From positions 1 through 64,000 of the forward strand of contig JAPPMM010000039.1 in NCBI GenBank assembly GCA_028819075.1: a stretch of 64,000 bases of DNA, in the 5' to 3' direction. Numbering within the stretch: the stretch's first letter is position 1; the number at the start of each line of letters is the position of its first letter. The position numbers and the translations under genes were made by a program. This DNA is from Gammaproteobacteria bacterium (GTDB taxonomy: Bacteria > Gemmatimonadota > Gemmatimonadetes > Longimicrobiales > Gaopeijiaceae). Below the pieces are notes generated by a model. That model did not search any database, was not told where the DNA came from, and saw nothing but the letters and a program-made list of their open reading frames with translations. Shown piece after piece: positions 50,201 through 59,168 of this stretch.

Positions 50201-50641
50201 GTACAGGTTGTCGTTGCCGCGCGTGATCTGCGTGGTGTCGGAGCCGTCCGCTGCGAGCACCCACAGGTTCTGTCCCCCGCTCCGGTCCGAGACGAACACG
50301 ATCTCGGTGCCGTCCGGGCTGAAGCGCGGCTGACTCTCGAACGCGGGGCCCGTCAGGAGCGGCGTTGCCGTCCCGCCCTCGATGGGAAGGGTGTAGAGGT
50401 CGCCGAGCAGGTCGAGGACGAGCGTGTTGCCGTCCGGGCTCACGTCGACCGACATCCACGAGCCCTCCTCGGTGCGGAAGCGGACCTCGCGGGTCGGCTC
50501 CAGCGGGAGGGATTCGGTGGCGAGGGAGTCGGGAGCGCCGGGGGGTTGCTCCTGGGCGTGGACCGCGGGCGGAGCAGCAAGGGTCAGGCAGGCAGCCACG
50601 AAGGCCGCAGCCATGGTGGTTCTCCGAGTACCTTGGGACAT
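47279..50641 (-). CDS. Propeller-amidohydrolase fusion protein, exported
   Basis: A 1120-residue exported protein (signal peptide ends AVHAQEQ). Residues 50-700 hold TolB/WD40-like propeller repeats (SVDVSPDGNTLVLDLLG, QPRFSPDGTEIVFVSDRSGG, SPEWSPDGDYLVASRTF and more). From about 760 there is an amidohydrolase: GARLITMRGDEVIERGDILV, MTITPGFVDTHAHLRPP (metal HxH), LAFGVTTTRDPQTGVSDVLT, then LGSLEPGKLADLAILSRNPL. The propeller may bind peptides or polymers for the hydrolase. Such fusions look like imidazolonepropionase-type enzymes in scavenging bacteria. The start ATG 50641 is upstream of an alternative ATG at 50614. Confidence 0.88.
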   Translation of the reverse strand: MSQGTRRTTMAAAFVAACLTLAAPPAVHAQEQPPGAPDSLATESLPLEPTREVRFRTEEGSWMSVDVSPDGNTLVLDLLGDLYTLPIEGGTATPLLTGPAFESQPRFSPDGTEIVFVSDRSGGQNLWVLAADGSDTTQITRGNDNLYTSPEWSPDGDYLVASRTFSPLGGAAKPWLFHRDGGSGIALIDEPEQLKAIGAAFDPGGRYIYLAQGTRDWTYDAAFPKYQLIRYDRETGRQATVTGRYGSGFRPAVSPDGGTLVYGSRHEDATGLRARDLATGDERWLVYPVQRDDMESRATLDLLPGYAFTPDASSLVASYGGRLWRVPLDGSEPAAIPFTADVVVHAGPRLDFDYPVEDTPTFRVRQIRDVVLSPDGSEVAFTALGRLYVMDADGGAPRRIGADIEGALFHPAWSRDGETIAAVSWLEPGGGHLWTVPADDGDARRLSQAPHYVQAPAWSPDGNRVVVLRAAVRSRLPGAGGGSQTDVVWYGSSATGAPTVVAEALGRSQPHFRADQPDRIYMHAGARGLVSLRWDGTDEKEHLKVTGFSANRGGPPANASSIRMSPAGGRALARVGNDLYLLTVPQVGGEAPTISVRNPSGAPVPVTRITDFGGEFPSWSSDGQIVAWALGNAYFRYDPAAAEAFADSVEAAGDDPETEEPAGDPVEGGAEAAASAARYQPVEVRVALDAPRDLPTGRLLLSGARLITMRGDEVIERGDILVDGNRIVALGPAGSLDVPEGTEVRDVTGMTITPGFVDTHAHLRPPAGVHTTQPWGYLANLAFGVTTTRDPQTGVSDVLTYADRVRSGDILGPRIYSTGPGVFGNYQAREGIRDLDHARDILKRYSEYYDTKTFKMYLAGNRQQRQWLVMAARELELMPTTEAGLDFQLDLTHAIDGYPGIEHNLPVYPLYRDVVRLFSETKVVNTPTLIVSFGGPMGEIYWFTRGDVHDNERLARFTPHETLDARTRRRAGAAGAVAWAMDEEYVFEDHARFLADVVADGGFAGVGSHGQLQGLGFHWELWMVGSGGMSNHDALRSATIFGAHGIGLERELGSLEPGKLADLAILSRNPLDDLRNSVSVEQVMINGRLFEAETLDEVWPRQRPLGYRGFVEDEPGGGER

Positions 50642-50905
50642 GATCGCGCTCGCAGGGGTCGGGTGGAAGAGAATACCGCAGGCCCGAGGGGTGGAATGGC
50701 CCAAAGGTTTGCACCACCGGCAGGCGAGGCAACCGGAGTCATCGTCGCGCGCGGTCACCGGCGATTGACTTATGTTCCATGCTTCGCCGCATCCGGAACA
50801 CCAGGCGGGCACCGGCTACCCCGGCAACCAGGAATCGATGAGTTGACTACCGGACGGGTGGTCTCGACCCCCATCTCCCGCGGAGAGCAGAGTGATCTGC
50901 CGGAC

Positions 50906-51328
50906 ATGACCCGAACGCTCCACAAAAGGGCCGCCGCGGGTGCCTGGAACCGCCTGGAACTCGTAGAACAGCTCGGGAACGTGGGGAGCGAGGTGGAGCG
51001 CGCCATCCGGTTCCACAAGGCTGGCAAGCGGAGCCGGTTCGAAGGTGCCCTTGAGCGAGCGCTGGAGCTCTTCGACCTGACCGCCAGCGACCCGCGCTGG
51101 CACGGTCACCGCTGTCAGGAGATTCTCAGGGCGCGAGAGGAATTCTGCCGCCTTTTCTTCGATCCCGACGTGCCCCCCGGGTCGGCGGAAGGCTTGCGAA
51201 AGTACTTCTACGGTTTCGCGCACGCGGCGCGCATGCTGCACTACCGGCGGCAAGCCGAGGCTAGTGGAGCGCCCCGTACACCAGCACCCGCAGCTTCCGG
51301 TGGTCGTCCAGGCCGGCGGCGGGAATGA
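50906..51328 (+). CDS. Small helical conserved hypothetical protein
   Basis: A 140-residue, probably cytosolic, all-helical protein. Its core LELVEQLGNVGSEVERAIRF, then FEGALERALELFDLTASDPR and REEFCRLFFDPD resembles a family I have seen in scattered bacteria and archaea (start like TLHxxWxxLSLxEQLGNVGSE). No function is known. The last 20 or so residues (PRTPAPAASGGRPGRRRE) look unstructured and overlap the 3' end of the convergent serine hydrolase gene by 68 bp, so the C-terminus may be extended by a lost stop. Start is ATG 50906. Confidence 0.65.
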   Translation: MTRTLHKRAAAGAWNRLELVEQLGNVGSEVERAIRFHKAGKRSRFEGALERALELFDLTASDPRWHGHRCQEILRAREEFCRLFFDPDVPPGSAEGLRKYFYGFAHAARMLHYRRQAEASGAPRTPAPAASGGRPGRRRE

Positions 51329-52592
51329 CCTGGGTGAAGTAGACCATCACCAGCCGCTCCAGCGGGTCCACCCAGTAGGTGGTGTGGTAGGCGCCGCCCC
51401 AGCCGTAGTCCCCGAGCGAGCCCGGCTCACCGGCCTCCCCGAGGTCGAGACGCACGCTGAAGCCCAGCCCGAATCCCATTCCCGGCGCGAAGAGGTCGCC
51501 CACGTGGTTGCTGGTCATCAGCGCCACGCTCGCGGGAGACAGGATGCGCGCGTCGCCGAGGGTGCCGCCGTCGAGCATCATCTGCAGAAAGCGGGCGTAG
51601 TCGCGGGCGGTGGAGAGCAGCCCGGCTCCGCCCGAGAAGCTCGTCCGCGGCCCGTCGACGTACTGCCCCTGTGCGTCCATGCCCTCGCCGTCACGGGCCC
51701 GCACCAGCGCCCCCGGAGTCCTGCGGTTGTAGACCGTGGCAAGCCGGTCCCGCTTCTCCGGCGGCAGGTAGAAGTGGGTGTCGCGCATGTCCAGGGGTTC
51801 GAAGATGCGCGAGTGCAGGAAGGCCTCGAGGGTCTGTCCCGAGACCGCCTCGACCAGCGCCCCGAGGATGTCGGTGTTGTAGCCGTAGACGAAGCGCTCC
51901 CCGGGCTGGGCCTGGAAGGGCAGAGACCCCATGCGGTCGACCGTCGCGCGCACGGGTTCGTCGCGGTGGGCGAAATACCACCCGGTGATCTCCGCCTCCC
52001 TCCAGCGGTCCGCTCCCGGCCCGCCCATGCCGTACGCGATCCCCGCCGTGTGGGTGAGCAGGTCGCGAACCGTGATCGGCCGCCGGGCCGCCACCACGTC
52101 GTAACCGCCGTCCGGCAGCGGTTCGGCCACGGTGGTCTCCGCGAAGGCCGGCAGGTGCCTCCCGACCGGATCGGAGATCAGCAGCGCGCCGTCCTCCTGC
52201 AGCATCATCACGGCCACGCTCACGATGGCCTTGGTCTGTGAGGCGATGCGGAAGATCGCATCCGTTGCCAGCGGCGTGCGCGCCTCCAGGTCGGCGAACC
52301 CGGTGGCGTGCTCGTAGACCACGGCGCCGTCGCGGAGAACGGCAACGACCGCGCCCGGGAGGCGGCCGTCAGCGACGTAGTCGTCGAGCATTGCGCCGAC
52401 GCGCTCCAGGCGGCCGGGCGCGAACCCGGCCTCGGCGGGTGCGACGCGCGGAAGTTCCTGCGCCCGGGCCGCGGCCGGGGCGGGCGTCGCGAGGGCCGGG
52501 ACCGCCAGGTGCCCCGCAAACGTCGCCAGCGAGAGCAACAACGCGGTAGTGAGCTTCGGCAGACGACGGGTGGAGCGGCAGGAGCGGACCAT
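51261..52592 (-). CDS. Serine hydrolase, beta-lactamase/class C-like fold
   Basis: A 443-residue exported protein with signal peptide ending near AAARAQEL. The penicillin-binding fold motifs are SQTK (Ser118, Lys121) in FRIASQTKAIVSVAVMML and FVYGYNTDILGALVEAVSG (YxN). GDYGWGGAYHTTYWVDP resembles the third motif region (HxG-like GGAYHT). It is probably an esterase, D-aminopeptidase or penicillin-binding-like enzyme rather than a dedicated beta-lactamase. It is divergent from the M1 aminopeptidase gene and convergent with the small helical gene. Confidence 0.88.
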   Translation of the reverse strand: MVRSCRSTRRLPKLTTALLLSLATFAGHLAVPALATPAPAAARAQELPRVAPAEAGFAPGRLERVGAMLDDYVADGRLPGAVVAVLRDGAVVYEHATGFADLEARTPLATDAIFRIASQTKAIVSVAVMMLQEDGALLISDPVGRHLPAFAETTVAEPLPDGGYDVVAARRPITVRDLLTHTAGIAYGMGGPGADRWREAEITGWYFAHRDEPVRATVDRMGSLPFQAQPGERFVYGYNTDILGALVEAVSGQTLEAFLHSRIFEPLDMRDTHFYLPPEKRDRLATVYNRRTPGALVRARDGEGMDAQGQYVDGPRTSFSGGAGLLSTARDYARFLQMMLDGGTLGDARILSPASVALMTSNHVGDLFAPGMGFGLGFSVRLDLGEAGEPGSLGDYGWGGAYHTTYWVDPLERLVMVYFTQVIPAAGLDDHRKLRVLVYGALH

Positions 52593-52786
52593 GTCGGCGG
52601 ATCCTTTCGGAGGATGGCGGGGCAACAGACGCATCCGGCGAAGCTGCGGCGCGAGGGCACGGCAAGCGGCCGAATGCGCTGCGGTTGGCGACGGACAGCG
52701 ACACCGTGAATATTGGACCGCTACGGATCATGCCCGCAAATCACGCGGCGGTCATCGGTTTCCTCGCCGCCCCGGAGGACATCAGC

Positions 52787-54559
52787 GTGTATTCCAGACG
52801 GCTCGCCGGCACCTCGATTACGCTCTTCGCGCTGGGCCTCGGCTTCGTGGCCTGCGCCCCCGCCACCCCGCCCTCGGCCGGCACCCCGGCCCCCGAGCTC
52901 GCCCCGGACGTTCCCCTCCAGCCCGGGGCCGTGATGAGCATCTCCGAGCCAGATCCCGTGGAGGCCGGGCGAGCCCCCCTCCCCGGCGAGTACACGGGCG
53001 CCTTCGACGTCCTCCACTACGACCTGGAGTTGTCGCTCCACCTGGACCGGAGCGACTTCGACGGCCGCGCGCGCATTCTGGTCGCGCCCCCCGCCGACCC
53101 CGAGACGCCGATGGAGTTCGACCTGGTGGGCCTCGCCATTCATGCCATCGAGGTCGACGGCGTCCGCACCCCGTTCGAGTACGCCGACGGCAAGCTGCGC
53201 ATCTTCGCACCCCCGAACGCGGCCGGCCCGGTGGAGGTGGCCGTGGCTTACGGCGGCACCCCCGACGACGGCCTGATCCTGCGCGACAACGTGCACGGCG
53301 ACCCGGCGGCCTTCGCCGACAACTGGCCCAACCGGGCACGCTTCTGGTTCCCGTCGGTCGACCACCCGAGCGACAAGGCGACGGTGGATTACACCATCCA
53401 CGCGCCCGCCGCCTGGCAGGTCATCGCCAACGGCACCATCGCGGCGCCGCCCGCCCCAACCGACGACGACGCCCTGGGTGGCGCGGAAGGCCGCCGCACC
53501 TGGCGCTGGACCACCTCGGTGCCCATCCCCAGCTACACCATGGTCGTGGGCGGCGCCGACCTCGCCGTGCGCCAGGTGGGGCTCGCCGCCTGCGACGACT
53601 CCCCGGTTTCACCGCGCAGCGACGGCTGCACCCGCGTGACCTACTGGGTCTATCCCCAGGACGTCGACAACGGCGCCCGCATCTTCGGGCGCGCGGCAGA
53701 GATGGTCGACTTCTTCACCGATCTTATCGGCCCCTACCCCTACGAGAAGCTGGCCAACGTGCAGAGCGCCACCCGCTTCGGCGGCATGGAGAACTCCTCG
53801 GCCATCTTCTACAGCGAGCAGGGCATCGCCCAGGGCCGCGACATGGAGGGCACGGTCTCCCACGAGATCGCGCACCAGTGGTTCGGCGACAGCGTCACGG
53901 AGTCGGAGTGGTACGACCTGTGGCTCTCCGAGGGCTTCGCCACCTACTTCGGGGCGCTTTTCTTCGAGGAAGCCGACGGACCCGGGGACTTCCGCGGAAG
54001 GATGGAAGGGAGCCGGCAGCGCGTGCTCGCCTCGAGCGACGTCAACCGTCCCGTGGTCGAGCGCGAGGAGACGAACCTCTTCAACCTGCTCAACGCCAAC
54101 AACTATCCGAAGGGCGGATGGGTGCTGCACATGCTGCGCGGCATGCTGGGCGACGAGACGTTCTTCGCCGGCATCCGCAACTACTACGCGCGCTTCCGCG
54201 ACGGCGTGGCGAGCACCTCCGACTTCCGCGCCGTCATGGAGGAGGCGTCCGGCTCCGACCTGGGCTGGTTCTTCGAGCAGTGGCTCTACCGGCCCGGTTA
54301 TCCGGTGGTCACCTCCGAAACCGCATGGGATGCGGATGCCGGCGAGGCGGTGGTCACCATCCGGCAGACGCAACAGGCCGACTGGCCCGCTTTCCGGCTG
54401 CCACTGGACATCGAGTTCGAGGTGGGCGGCAACGCTGAACGCAGCCGCGTCGAGGTCACCGGGAGGGAACAGACGTTCCGCATCCCGCTCGAGGCCGCGC
54501 CTTCCACCACGACCCTCGACCCGGACGACTATCTGCTCATGCAGACGGGCGGCAACTGA
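52787..54559 (+). CDS. M1 family metallo-aminopeptidase lipoprotein
   Basis: A 590-residue lipoprotein (lipobox GFVAC). The M1 exopeptidase motif is GGMENSSAIFY and the zinc site is HEIAHQWFG (His359, Glu360, His363) with Glu382 in WLSEGFATYFG. The N-terminal beta-sandwich domain (YDLELSLHLDRSDFDGRARI) and the C-terminal helical part are present. GTG 52787 is chosen because GGAGGA lies 7 bases upstream; the frame is open further but without a signal peptide. It releases N-terminal residues from peptides outside the cytoplasm, fitting the scavenging theme of the region. Confidence 0.93.
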   Translation: MYSRRLAGTSITLFALGLGFVACAPATPPSAGTPAPELAPDVPLQPGAVMSISEPDPVEAGRAPLPGEYTGAFDVLHYDLELSLHLDRSDFDGRARILVAPPADPETPMEFDLVGLAIHAIEVDGVRTPFEYADGKLRIFAPPNAAGPVEVAVAYGGTPDDGLILRDNVHGDPAAFADNWPNRARFWFPSVDHPSDKATVDYTIHAPAAWQVIANGTIAAPPAPTDDDALGGAEGRRTWRWTTSVPIPSYTMVVGGADLAVRQVGLAACDDSPVSPRSDGCTRVTYWVYPQDVDNGARIFGRAAEMVDFFTDLIGPYPYEKLANVQSATRFGGMENSSAIFYSEQGIAQGRDMEGTVSHEIAHQWFGDSVTESEWYDLWLSEGFATYFGALFFEEADGPGDFRGRMEGSRQRVLASSDVNRPVVEREETNLFNLLNANNYPKGGWVLHMLRGMLGDETFFAGIRNYYARFRDGVASTSDFRAVMEEASGSDLGWFFEQWLYRPGYPVVTSETAWDADAGEAVVTIRQTQQADWPAFRLPLDIEFEVGGNAERSRVEVTGREQTFRIPLEAAPSTTTLDPDDYLLMQTGGN

Positions 54560-54674
54560 CGGGCCCCCATCGGGATCGAAGCTGTAAACACTTGTATTCG
54601 CGGCCCCGATGCGCGACCATGGCAGTTTCCGCCTACCCACCAGAAACCCAACATGAAATGAATGGAGACGGCTC

Positions 54675-55709
54675 TTGGCCGGGACCACACATCTCAGGTT
54701 TGAGCGCGACATCGCCGAACTGCAGCGGCAGATCGACGGCCTGCGCGCGCTGGCGGACGAGAAGGGCATCGACGTGGTGCGCGAAATCGAGGTCCTTCGC
54801 AGCCGTCTCGCGGCCATGACCGAAGAGACCTACCGGAACCTCGCCCCCATGGAGCGCGTGCAGGTGGCGCGTCATCCCAACCGCCCGTACATGCTGGACT
54901 ATGTGGAGCGCATCTTCACCGACTGGATCGAACTCCACGGCGATCGGAGCTATCGGGACGACCAGGCCATCGTGGCGGGCTGGGCGTGCCTGGACGGACA
55001 GTCCCTCATGGTCATCGGCCAGCAGAAGGGCCGGGCCATGAAGGAGAACCTGCGGCGCAACTTCGGCATGCCTCATCCGGAAGGGTACCGCAAGGCGCTG
55101 CGCCTGATGAAGATGGCGGAGAAGTTCGGGCGTCCGGTCGTGACCGTCATCGACACCCCCGGGGCCTACCCCGGACTCGGCTCCGAGGAGCGCGGCATCG
55201 GCGAGGCCATCGCCCGCAACCTTCGCGAGATGGCGGCGCTGCGGGTTCCGACCGTCTCCGTCGTCATCGGCGAGGGCATGTCCGGCGGCGCGCTCGGCAT
55301 CGGGGTGACCGACCGCATCCTCATGCTGGAACACGCCGTGTATTCGGTGATCTCCCCGGAAGGGTGCGCCGCCATCCTCTGGCGATCGCGGGACCACCGC
55401 GAGAAGGCCGCCGAGGCGCTGCGCCTGACCTCGGCCGATCTGCTCAGGCTGGGCGTGGCGGACGACATCATCGGCGAGCCGGTCGGGGGCGCCCACTCCG
55501 ACTGGGAAGCCGCCTCGAGGAGCGTGTCCGTCGCTCTCAGGCGACAACTGGCCGAGTTGACCGCGCTCGACACCGACGAACTGCTGGCACGGCGCTGGCG
55601 CAAGTACGAGGCGATCGGGGACTGGGCCGGGAAGGCGATCGAGGAATCCGGACTCACGGGCCCGCGCCTCGATGCGGAGGGCGGCAGAAGCATGAGAGCC
55701 GGCGGCTGA
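54675..55709 (+). CDS. accA: Acetyl-CoA carboxylase carboxyltransferase alpha subunit
   Basis: A 344-residue alpha subunit that, with AccD, transfers carboxyl from biotin to acetyl-CoA for fatty acid synthesis. Motifs are FERDIAELQRQIDGLRALAD (N-terminal helix), RVQVARHPNRPYMLDYVERI, HGDRSYRDDQAIVAGWACL, VVTVIDTPGAYPGLGSEERG, VVIGEGMSGGALGIGVTD and VYSVISPEGCAAILW. The start is TTG 54675 with GGAGA a few bases upstream. accD and the biotin parts are not in the window. ricT follows 29 bp later. Confidence 0.95.
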   Translation: MAGTTHLRFERDIAELQRQIDGLRALADEKGIDVVREIEVLRSRLAAMTEETYRNLAPMERVQVARHPNRPYMLDYVERIFTDWIELHGDRSYRDDQAIVAGWACLDGQSLMVIGQQKGRAMKENLRRNFGMPHPEGYRKALRLMKMAEKFGRPVVTVIDTPGAYPGLGSEERGIGEAIARNLREMAALRVPTVSVVIGEGMSGGALGIGVTDRILMLEHAVYSVISPEGCAAILWRSRDHREKAAEALRLTSADLLRLGVADDIIGEPVGGAHSDWEAASRSVSVALRRQLAELTALDTDELLARRWRKYEAIGDWAGKAIEESGLTGPRLDAEGGRSMRAGG

Positions 55710-55738
55710 GGACGTACCCCACCCGGGTTCGAGAGTAG

Positions 55739-56587
55739 ATGCCAGAGTTCGCGGAAGTCCGGTTCAAGGGAACACGCAAGGACTACTTCGCCTGCCAGCC
55801 CGGCGCGCTTCAGCCGGGTAGCTGGGTGATGGTGGAGGCCGAGCGCGGCCGCGATCTCGGCCGCGTGACCGCCCTGGGCGCCATCGCCGAACGCAAGTGC
55901 TCCTCATCCGGCGGATGCGCAACGCCGGAACCGTCCCGCAGGGTCCTGCGGCAGGCTCTCGCCGACGAGATCCGGCACGTGAGCCAGCTTCGCACCGACG
56001 AGGATCGCGTGCGCGCGATGGCGCGCGACAAGGTGGCCGCCCACAGGCTGAAGATGAAGGTCACCGAGGCGGAGTGGCAGTTCGACCGCAAGAAGCTGAT
56101 CATCTACTTTACGGCCGAGCGGCGGGTCGACTTCCGGGCCCTGGTCCGCGATCTGGCCCGCACCTTCCGCACCCGCATCGAGTTGCGCCAGATCGGCGTG
56201 CGCGACGAAGCCGCGATGCTCGGAGGAGTCGGCCGCTGCGGGCGCGAACTGTGCTGCTCGACCTGGCTCCCCTCCCTGCGTCCGGTGAGCCTTCAACTGG
56301 CCAAGGACCAGCGCCTCTCCCTGAATCCGTCGCAGATCTCCGGTTGCTGCGGCCGTCTCATGTGCTGCCTCAAGTACGAGCACGACGCGTACGTGCGGGC
56401 GCGTCGGCGGTTCCCGCGCGAGGGAAGGTCGGTGAACACTTCGCTGGGGCGGCAGAAGGTGGTCGCGGTGGACATCTGGAGCGAGACGGTCACCCTTCTG
56501 GCCGGCGACGGAGCCCGCCGCAAGGTGACGCTGAAGGAACTCAAGAAAGAGGTGTCCGGGGTTCCCCGGGGGAAACGCTCAGACTGA
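55739..56587 (+). CDS. ricT: PSP1 domain protein, RicT-like
   Basis: A 282-residue PSP1 protein. The N-terminal FAEVRFKGTRKDYFACQPGA leads into PGSWVMVEAERGRDLGRVTA, and LIIYFTAERRVDFRALVRDL is the core. Cysteine pairs CGRELCCSTW and ISGCCGRLMCCLKYEHD match RicT, where cysteines bind Fe-S clusters in the RicAFT complex that assists RNase Y. C-terminally, VVAVDIWSETVTLLAGDG precedes a basic tail. In this lineage its partners are not visible. It overlaps nothing and lies 7 bp before metG, so an accA-ricT-metG transcript is likely. Confidence 0.9.
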   Translation: MPEFAEVRFKGTRKDYFACQPGALQPGSWVMVEAERGRDLGRVTALGAIAERKCSSSGGCATPEPSRRVLRQALADEIRHVSQLRTDEDRVRAMARDKVAAHRLKMKVTEAEWQFDRKKLIIYFTAERRVDFRALVRDLARTFRTRIELRQIGVRDEAAMLGGVGRCGRELCCSTWLPSLRPVSLQLAKDQRLSLNPSQISGCCGRLMCCLKYEHDAYVRARRRFPREGRSVNTSLGRQKVVAVDIWSETVTLLAGDGARRKVTLKELKKEVSGVPRGKRSD

Positions 56588-56594
56588 CCCGGAC

Positions 56595-58139
56595 ATGAGC
56601 CGACGACGCTATCTCACGACGCCGATCTACTACGCGTCGGGCGAGCCCCACATCGGGCACGCCTACACCACGATTCTCACCGACGTGCTGGCCCGTTTTC
56701 ATCGCCAGACGGGCGCCGAAACGAGATTCCTCACCGGCACCGACGAACACGGTCCCAAGATCGCCGAGGAAGCCGCCCGGCGCGGCCTGACCCCGATCGA
56801 GCTGTGCGACCGCATGGCGGGCCGCTTCCGCGAGGCGTGGGATGAACTCGACATTTCCTTCGACCGCTTCATCCGCACTACCGAGGCGGATCACATCGCC
56901 GTCGTCACCGCCTTCCTGCAGCGGCTCCACGACAAGGGACACATCTACAAGGACCGCTACCTCGGATGGTACTGCATCCACGAGGAGCGCTACTGGACCG
57001 AGAAGGACCTGGGGCCGGGGGAAACCTGTCCGGACTGCCGCCGGCCCGTACGCCAGATCGAGGAGGTCAACTACTTCTTCCGCATGAGCGCCTTCCAGGA
57101 ACGGCTGGTGGCCCACATCGAGGCCAACCCCGACTGGATCATTCCGGCCGTGCGGCGGAACGAAGTGCTCGGGTTCCTGCAGCAGCCGCTCGAGGACCTC
57201 TCGATCTCCCGTCCGCGGAGCCGCGTGAGCTGGGGCGTTCCCCTCCCCTTCGACCCTGAACACGTCTGCTACGTGTGGGTGGACGCCCTCATCAACTACG
57301 TGACCGCATCGGGCGCCATCGACCCCGAGGCCGCCCCGGACGAGCAGGGATTCGGCGCCCCCATCGAGTCGTGGTGGCCCGCCGATCTGCACGTCATGGG
57401 CAAGGACATCCTCACCACCCACGCGGTGTACTGGCCCACCATCCTGATGGCGTGCGAACTGGAGTTGCCGCGGCATATCCTCGCCCACGGATGGTGGCTC
57501 GTGGGCGAAACCAAGATGTCCAAGTCGCTGCAGAACGTGGTGGACCCCCTCGCCCTGATCGCGACGCACGGAGTCGACGCGGTGCGCTGGTATCTGGTGC
57601 GCGAGATGCCCACCGGCAGCGACGCGTCGTACACGCCCGAGCGCTTCCTCACCCGCTACGACGAGCTCTCCAACGTCCTTGGGAACCTCGCCAGCCGGGT
57701 GACGTCGATGATCGCGCGCTACCGGGACGGCGCCCTCCCGGACGCCGCGGGGCAGGGCCTGGCGACCGAGACCGACGAGACCCTTCGCCGCTACCGGGAC
57801 TTCATGAACGGCCTTCGCCTGCATCGCGCGCTGGGCGCGGCGATGGATCTCGCGCGGCACGCGAACCGATACGTGGAGGAGCGGGAGCCGTGGGCCCAGG
57901 CGAAGGATCCGGAGAGAGCACCGGACCTCGACGAAACGCTGGCCTCGCTCGCGCGTTGCCTTACGGTGCTCGCCGCACTGCTGGAGCCGGTCATGCCGGC
58001 GAAGATGGGCGTGCTGGCGGGAACCTTGGGGCTTGCCCGGGTTCCCACCCTGGACCGTGCGCTCGACGCTCCACTGGCGGGACGAGCCGTCACGCGGGGC
58101 AAACCTCTCTTCCCACGGGTACGGCTGCCCTCGGCTTGA
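56595..58139 (+). CDS. metG: Methionyl-tRNA synthetase
   Basis: A 514-residue class I synthetase that charges tRNA-Met. TTPIYYASGEPHIGHAYTTI holds the HIGH motif, and TKMSKSLQNVVDP the KMSKS loop. The connective domain has YCIHEERYW and CPDCRRPVRQIEEVNYFF: one CxxC pair plus a Cys-x-His pair, so the usual zinc knuckle is altered. The anticodon-binding helices follow (YDELSNVLGNLASRVTSMIA). The C-terminal tRNA-binding OB domain of longer MetG forms is absent, which is common. Start ATG 56595. Confidence 0.95.
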   Translation: MSRRRYLTTPIYYASGEPHIGHAYTTILTDVLARFHRQTGAETRFLTGTDEHGPKIAEEAARRGLTPIELCDRMAGRFREAWDELDISFDRFIRTTEADHIAVVTAFLQRLHDKGHIYKDRYLGWYCIHEERYWTEKDLGPGETCPDCRRPVRQIEEVNYFFRMSAFQERLVAHIEANPDWIIPAVRRNEVLGFLQQPLEDLSISRPRSRVSWGVPLPFDPEHVCYVWVDALINYVTASGAIDPEAAPDEQGFGAPIESWWPADLHVMGKDILTTHAVYWPTILMACELELPRHILAHGWWLVGETKMSKSLQNVVDPLALIATHGVDAVRWYLVREMPTGSDASYTPERFLTRYDELSNVLGNLASRVTSMIARYRDGALPDAAGQGLATETDETLRRYRDFMNGLRLHRALGAAMDLARHANRYVEEREPWAQAKDPERAPDLDETLASLARCLTVLAALLEPVMPAKMGVLAGTLGLARVPTLDRALDAPLAGRAVTRGKPLFPRVRLPSA

Positions 58140-58214
58140 CTGGCTTCGTCCGGCACGGATAGGTTGAAGCCCCTGCTGTGTTTGTCGCTCCCTGCCCTCG
58201 ATCACTCCTGAGGC

Positions 58215-59153
58215 ATGCCAAACAAATCACTCGGCGCCAAGCTGAAGACCAGGTTTTCGATCCTGGTAGTGCCGTCCGGCGGCGGTCGGCACCGGCAGTT
58301 CGAAGTCTCGCCCCGGCTGCTCCTCTCCGGGGCCGGCGTCATGGTCCTCCTCCTGGGGGTCGCCTTCTTCGTCTTCTCCGGTGGCGCGCACCGGATGGAG
58401 GCGCGGCAGCTGGCCGCGAAAAACCAGGCCATGGTCGAGGAGCTGACCGGCATCCGGCAGCAGCTGGCGGGCCTTGAGGGCGCGGTCGAAGGCCTGTCGG
58501 AACAGAATGCGCAGGCCCGCGCTCTGGCCGGGCTGGAGTCCATCGACGCCGAGGTGCTCCAGGCGGGTGTGGGTGGCCCCGGAACCACCACGCCCCGCTC
58601 GCACCCTCTGTGGGGCCTCGACTCGCTGTATTCCAAGGACGCCTTCGCGACCTCCTTCGATCTGAAGGCGCTCCAGCGTCGGGTTCAGCTGCTCGGCACC
58701 AGCCTTACCGAGGCCGCGGATTCGCTGAACCGGCATCGAGACTGGCTGGAGTCGTTTCCTTCCATCCTTCCGGCCCGCGGCTTCATCTCCAGCCGCTTCT
58801 CCTCCTCCCGCATGCATCCGATACACCACCGGCCGCTCCCGCACGAGGGCATGGACATCTCGGCCCCCGCGGGCTCGCCCGTCGTGGCTACCGCCAAGGG
58901 GACGGTGACCTCCACCGGCAGCCGGAGCGGGTACGGCCTGACCGTGCTCGTCGAACACGGCTTCGGGTACGAGACGCTGTACGGGCACGCGAGCCAGATT
59001 CTGGTGCGGACGGGTCAGGAAGTGGAGCGCGGCGACGTCATTGCGCTGGTGGGCAGCACAGGGATCACGACGGCTCCGCATGTCCACTATGAGGTGCGTC
59101 AGAACGGACGGCCGATCGATCCGCACCGGTTCGTAATCGACGTCATTCCCTGA
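58215..59153 (+). CDS. M23 (LytM) family peptidase, membrane anchored
   Basis: A 312-residue protein with a short cytoplasmic start, one membrane helix near residues 36-54 and a coiled coil (MEARQLAAKNQAMVEELTGI, then LAGLEGAVEGLSEQNAQARAL). The M23 domain has HEGMDISAPAGSPVVATAKG (HxxxD zinc ligands), GYGLTVLVEHGFGYETLYGH and TTAPHVHYEVRQNGRPIDPH (HxH). All zinc ligands are present, so it may be an active endopeptidase or an EnvC/NlpD-type activator. It precedes the M16-like pair by 15 bp. Confidence 0.93.
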   Translation: MPNKSLGAKLKTRFSILVVPSGGGRHRQFEVSPRLLLSGAGVMVLLLGVAFFVFSGGAHRMEARQLAAKNQAMVEELTGIRQQLAGLEGAVEGLSEQNAQARALAGLESIDAEVLQAGVGGPGTTTPRSHPLWGLDSLYSKDAFATSFDLKALQRRVQLLGTSLTEAADSLNRHRDWLESFPSILPARGFISSRFSSSRMHPIHHRPLPHEGMDISAPAGSPVVATAKGTVTSTGSRSGYGLTVLVEHGFGYETLYGHASQILVRTGQEVERGDVIALVGSTGITTAPHVHYEVRQNGRPIDPHRFVIDVIP

Positions 59154-59168
59154 TCCGGCCCAGAGCAG

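Noticed and set aside
50735-50770. Possible sigma-70 -35 box TTGACT upstream of the small helical gene
   Set aside because: No acceptable -10 element lies at 16-18 bp, so it was left out.
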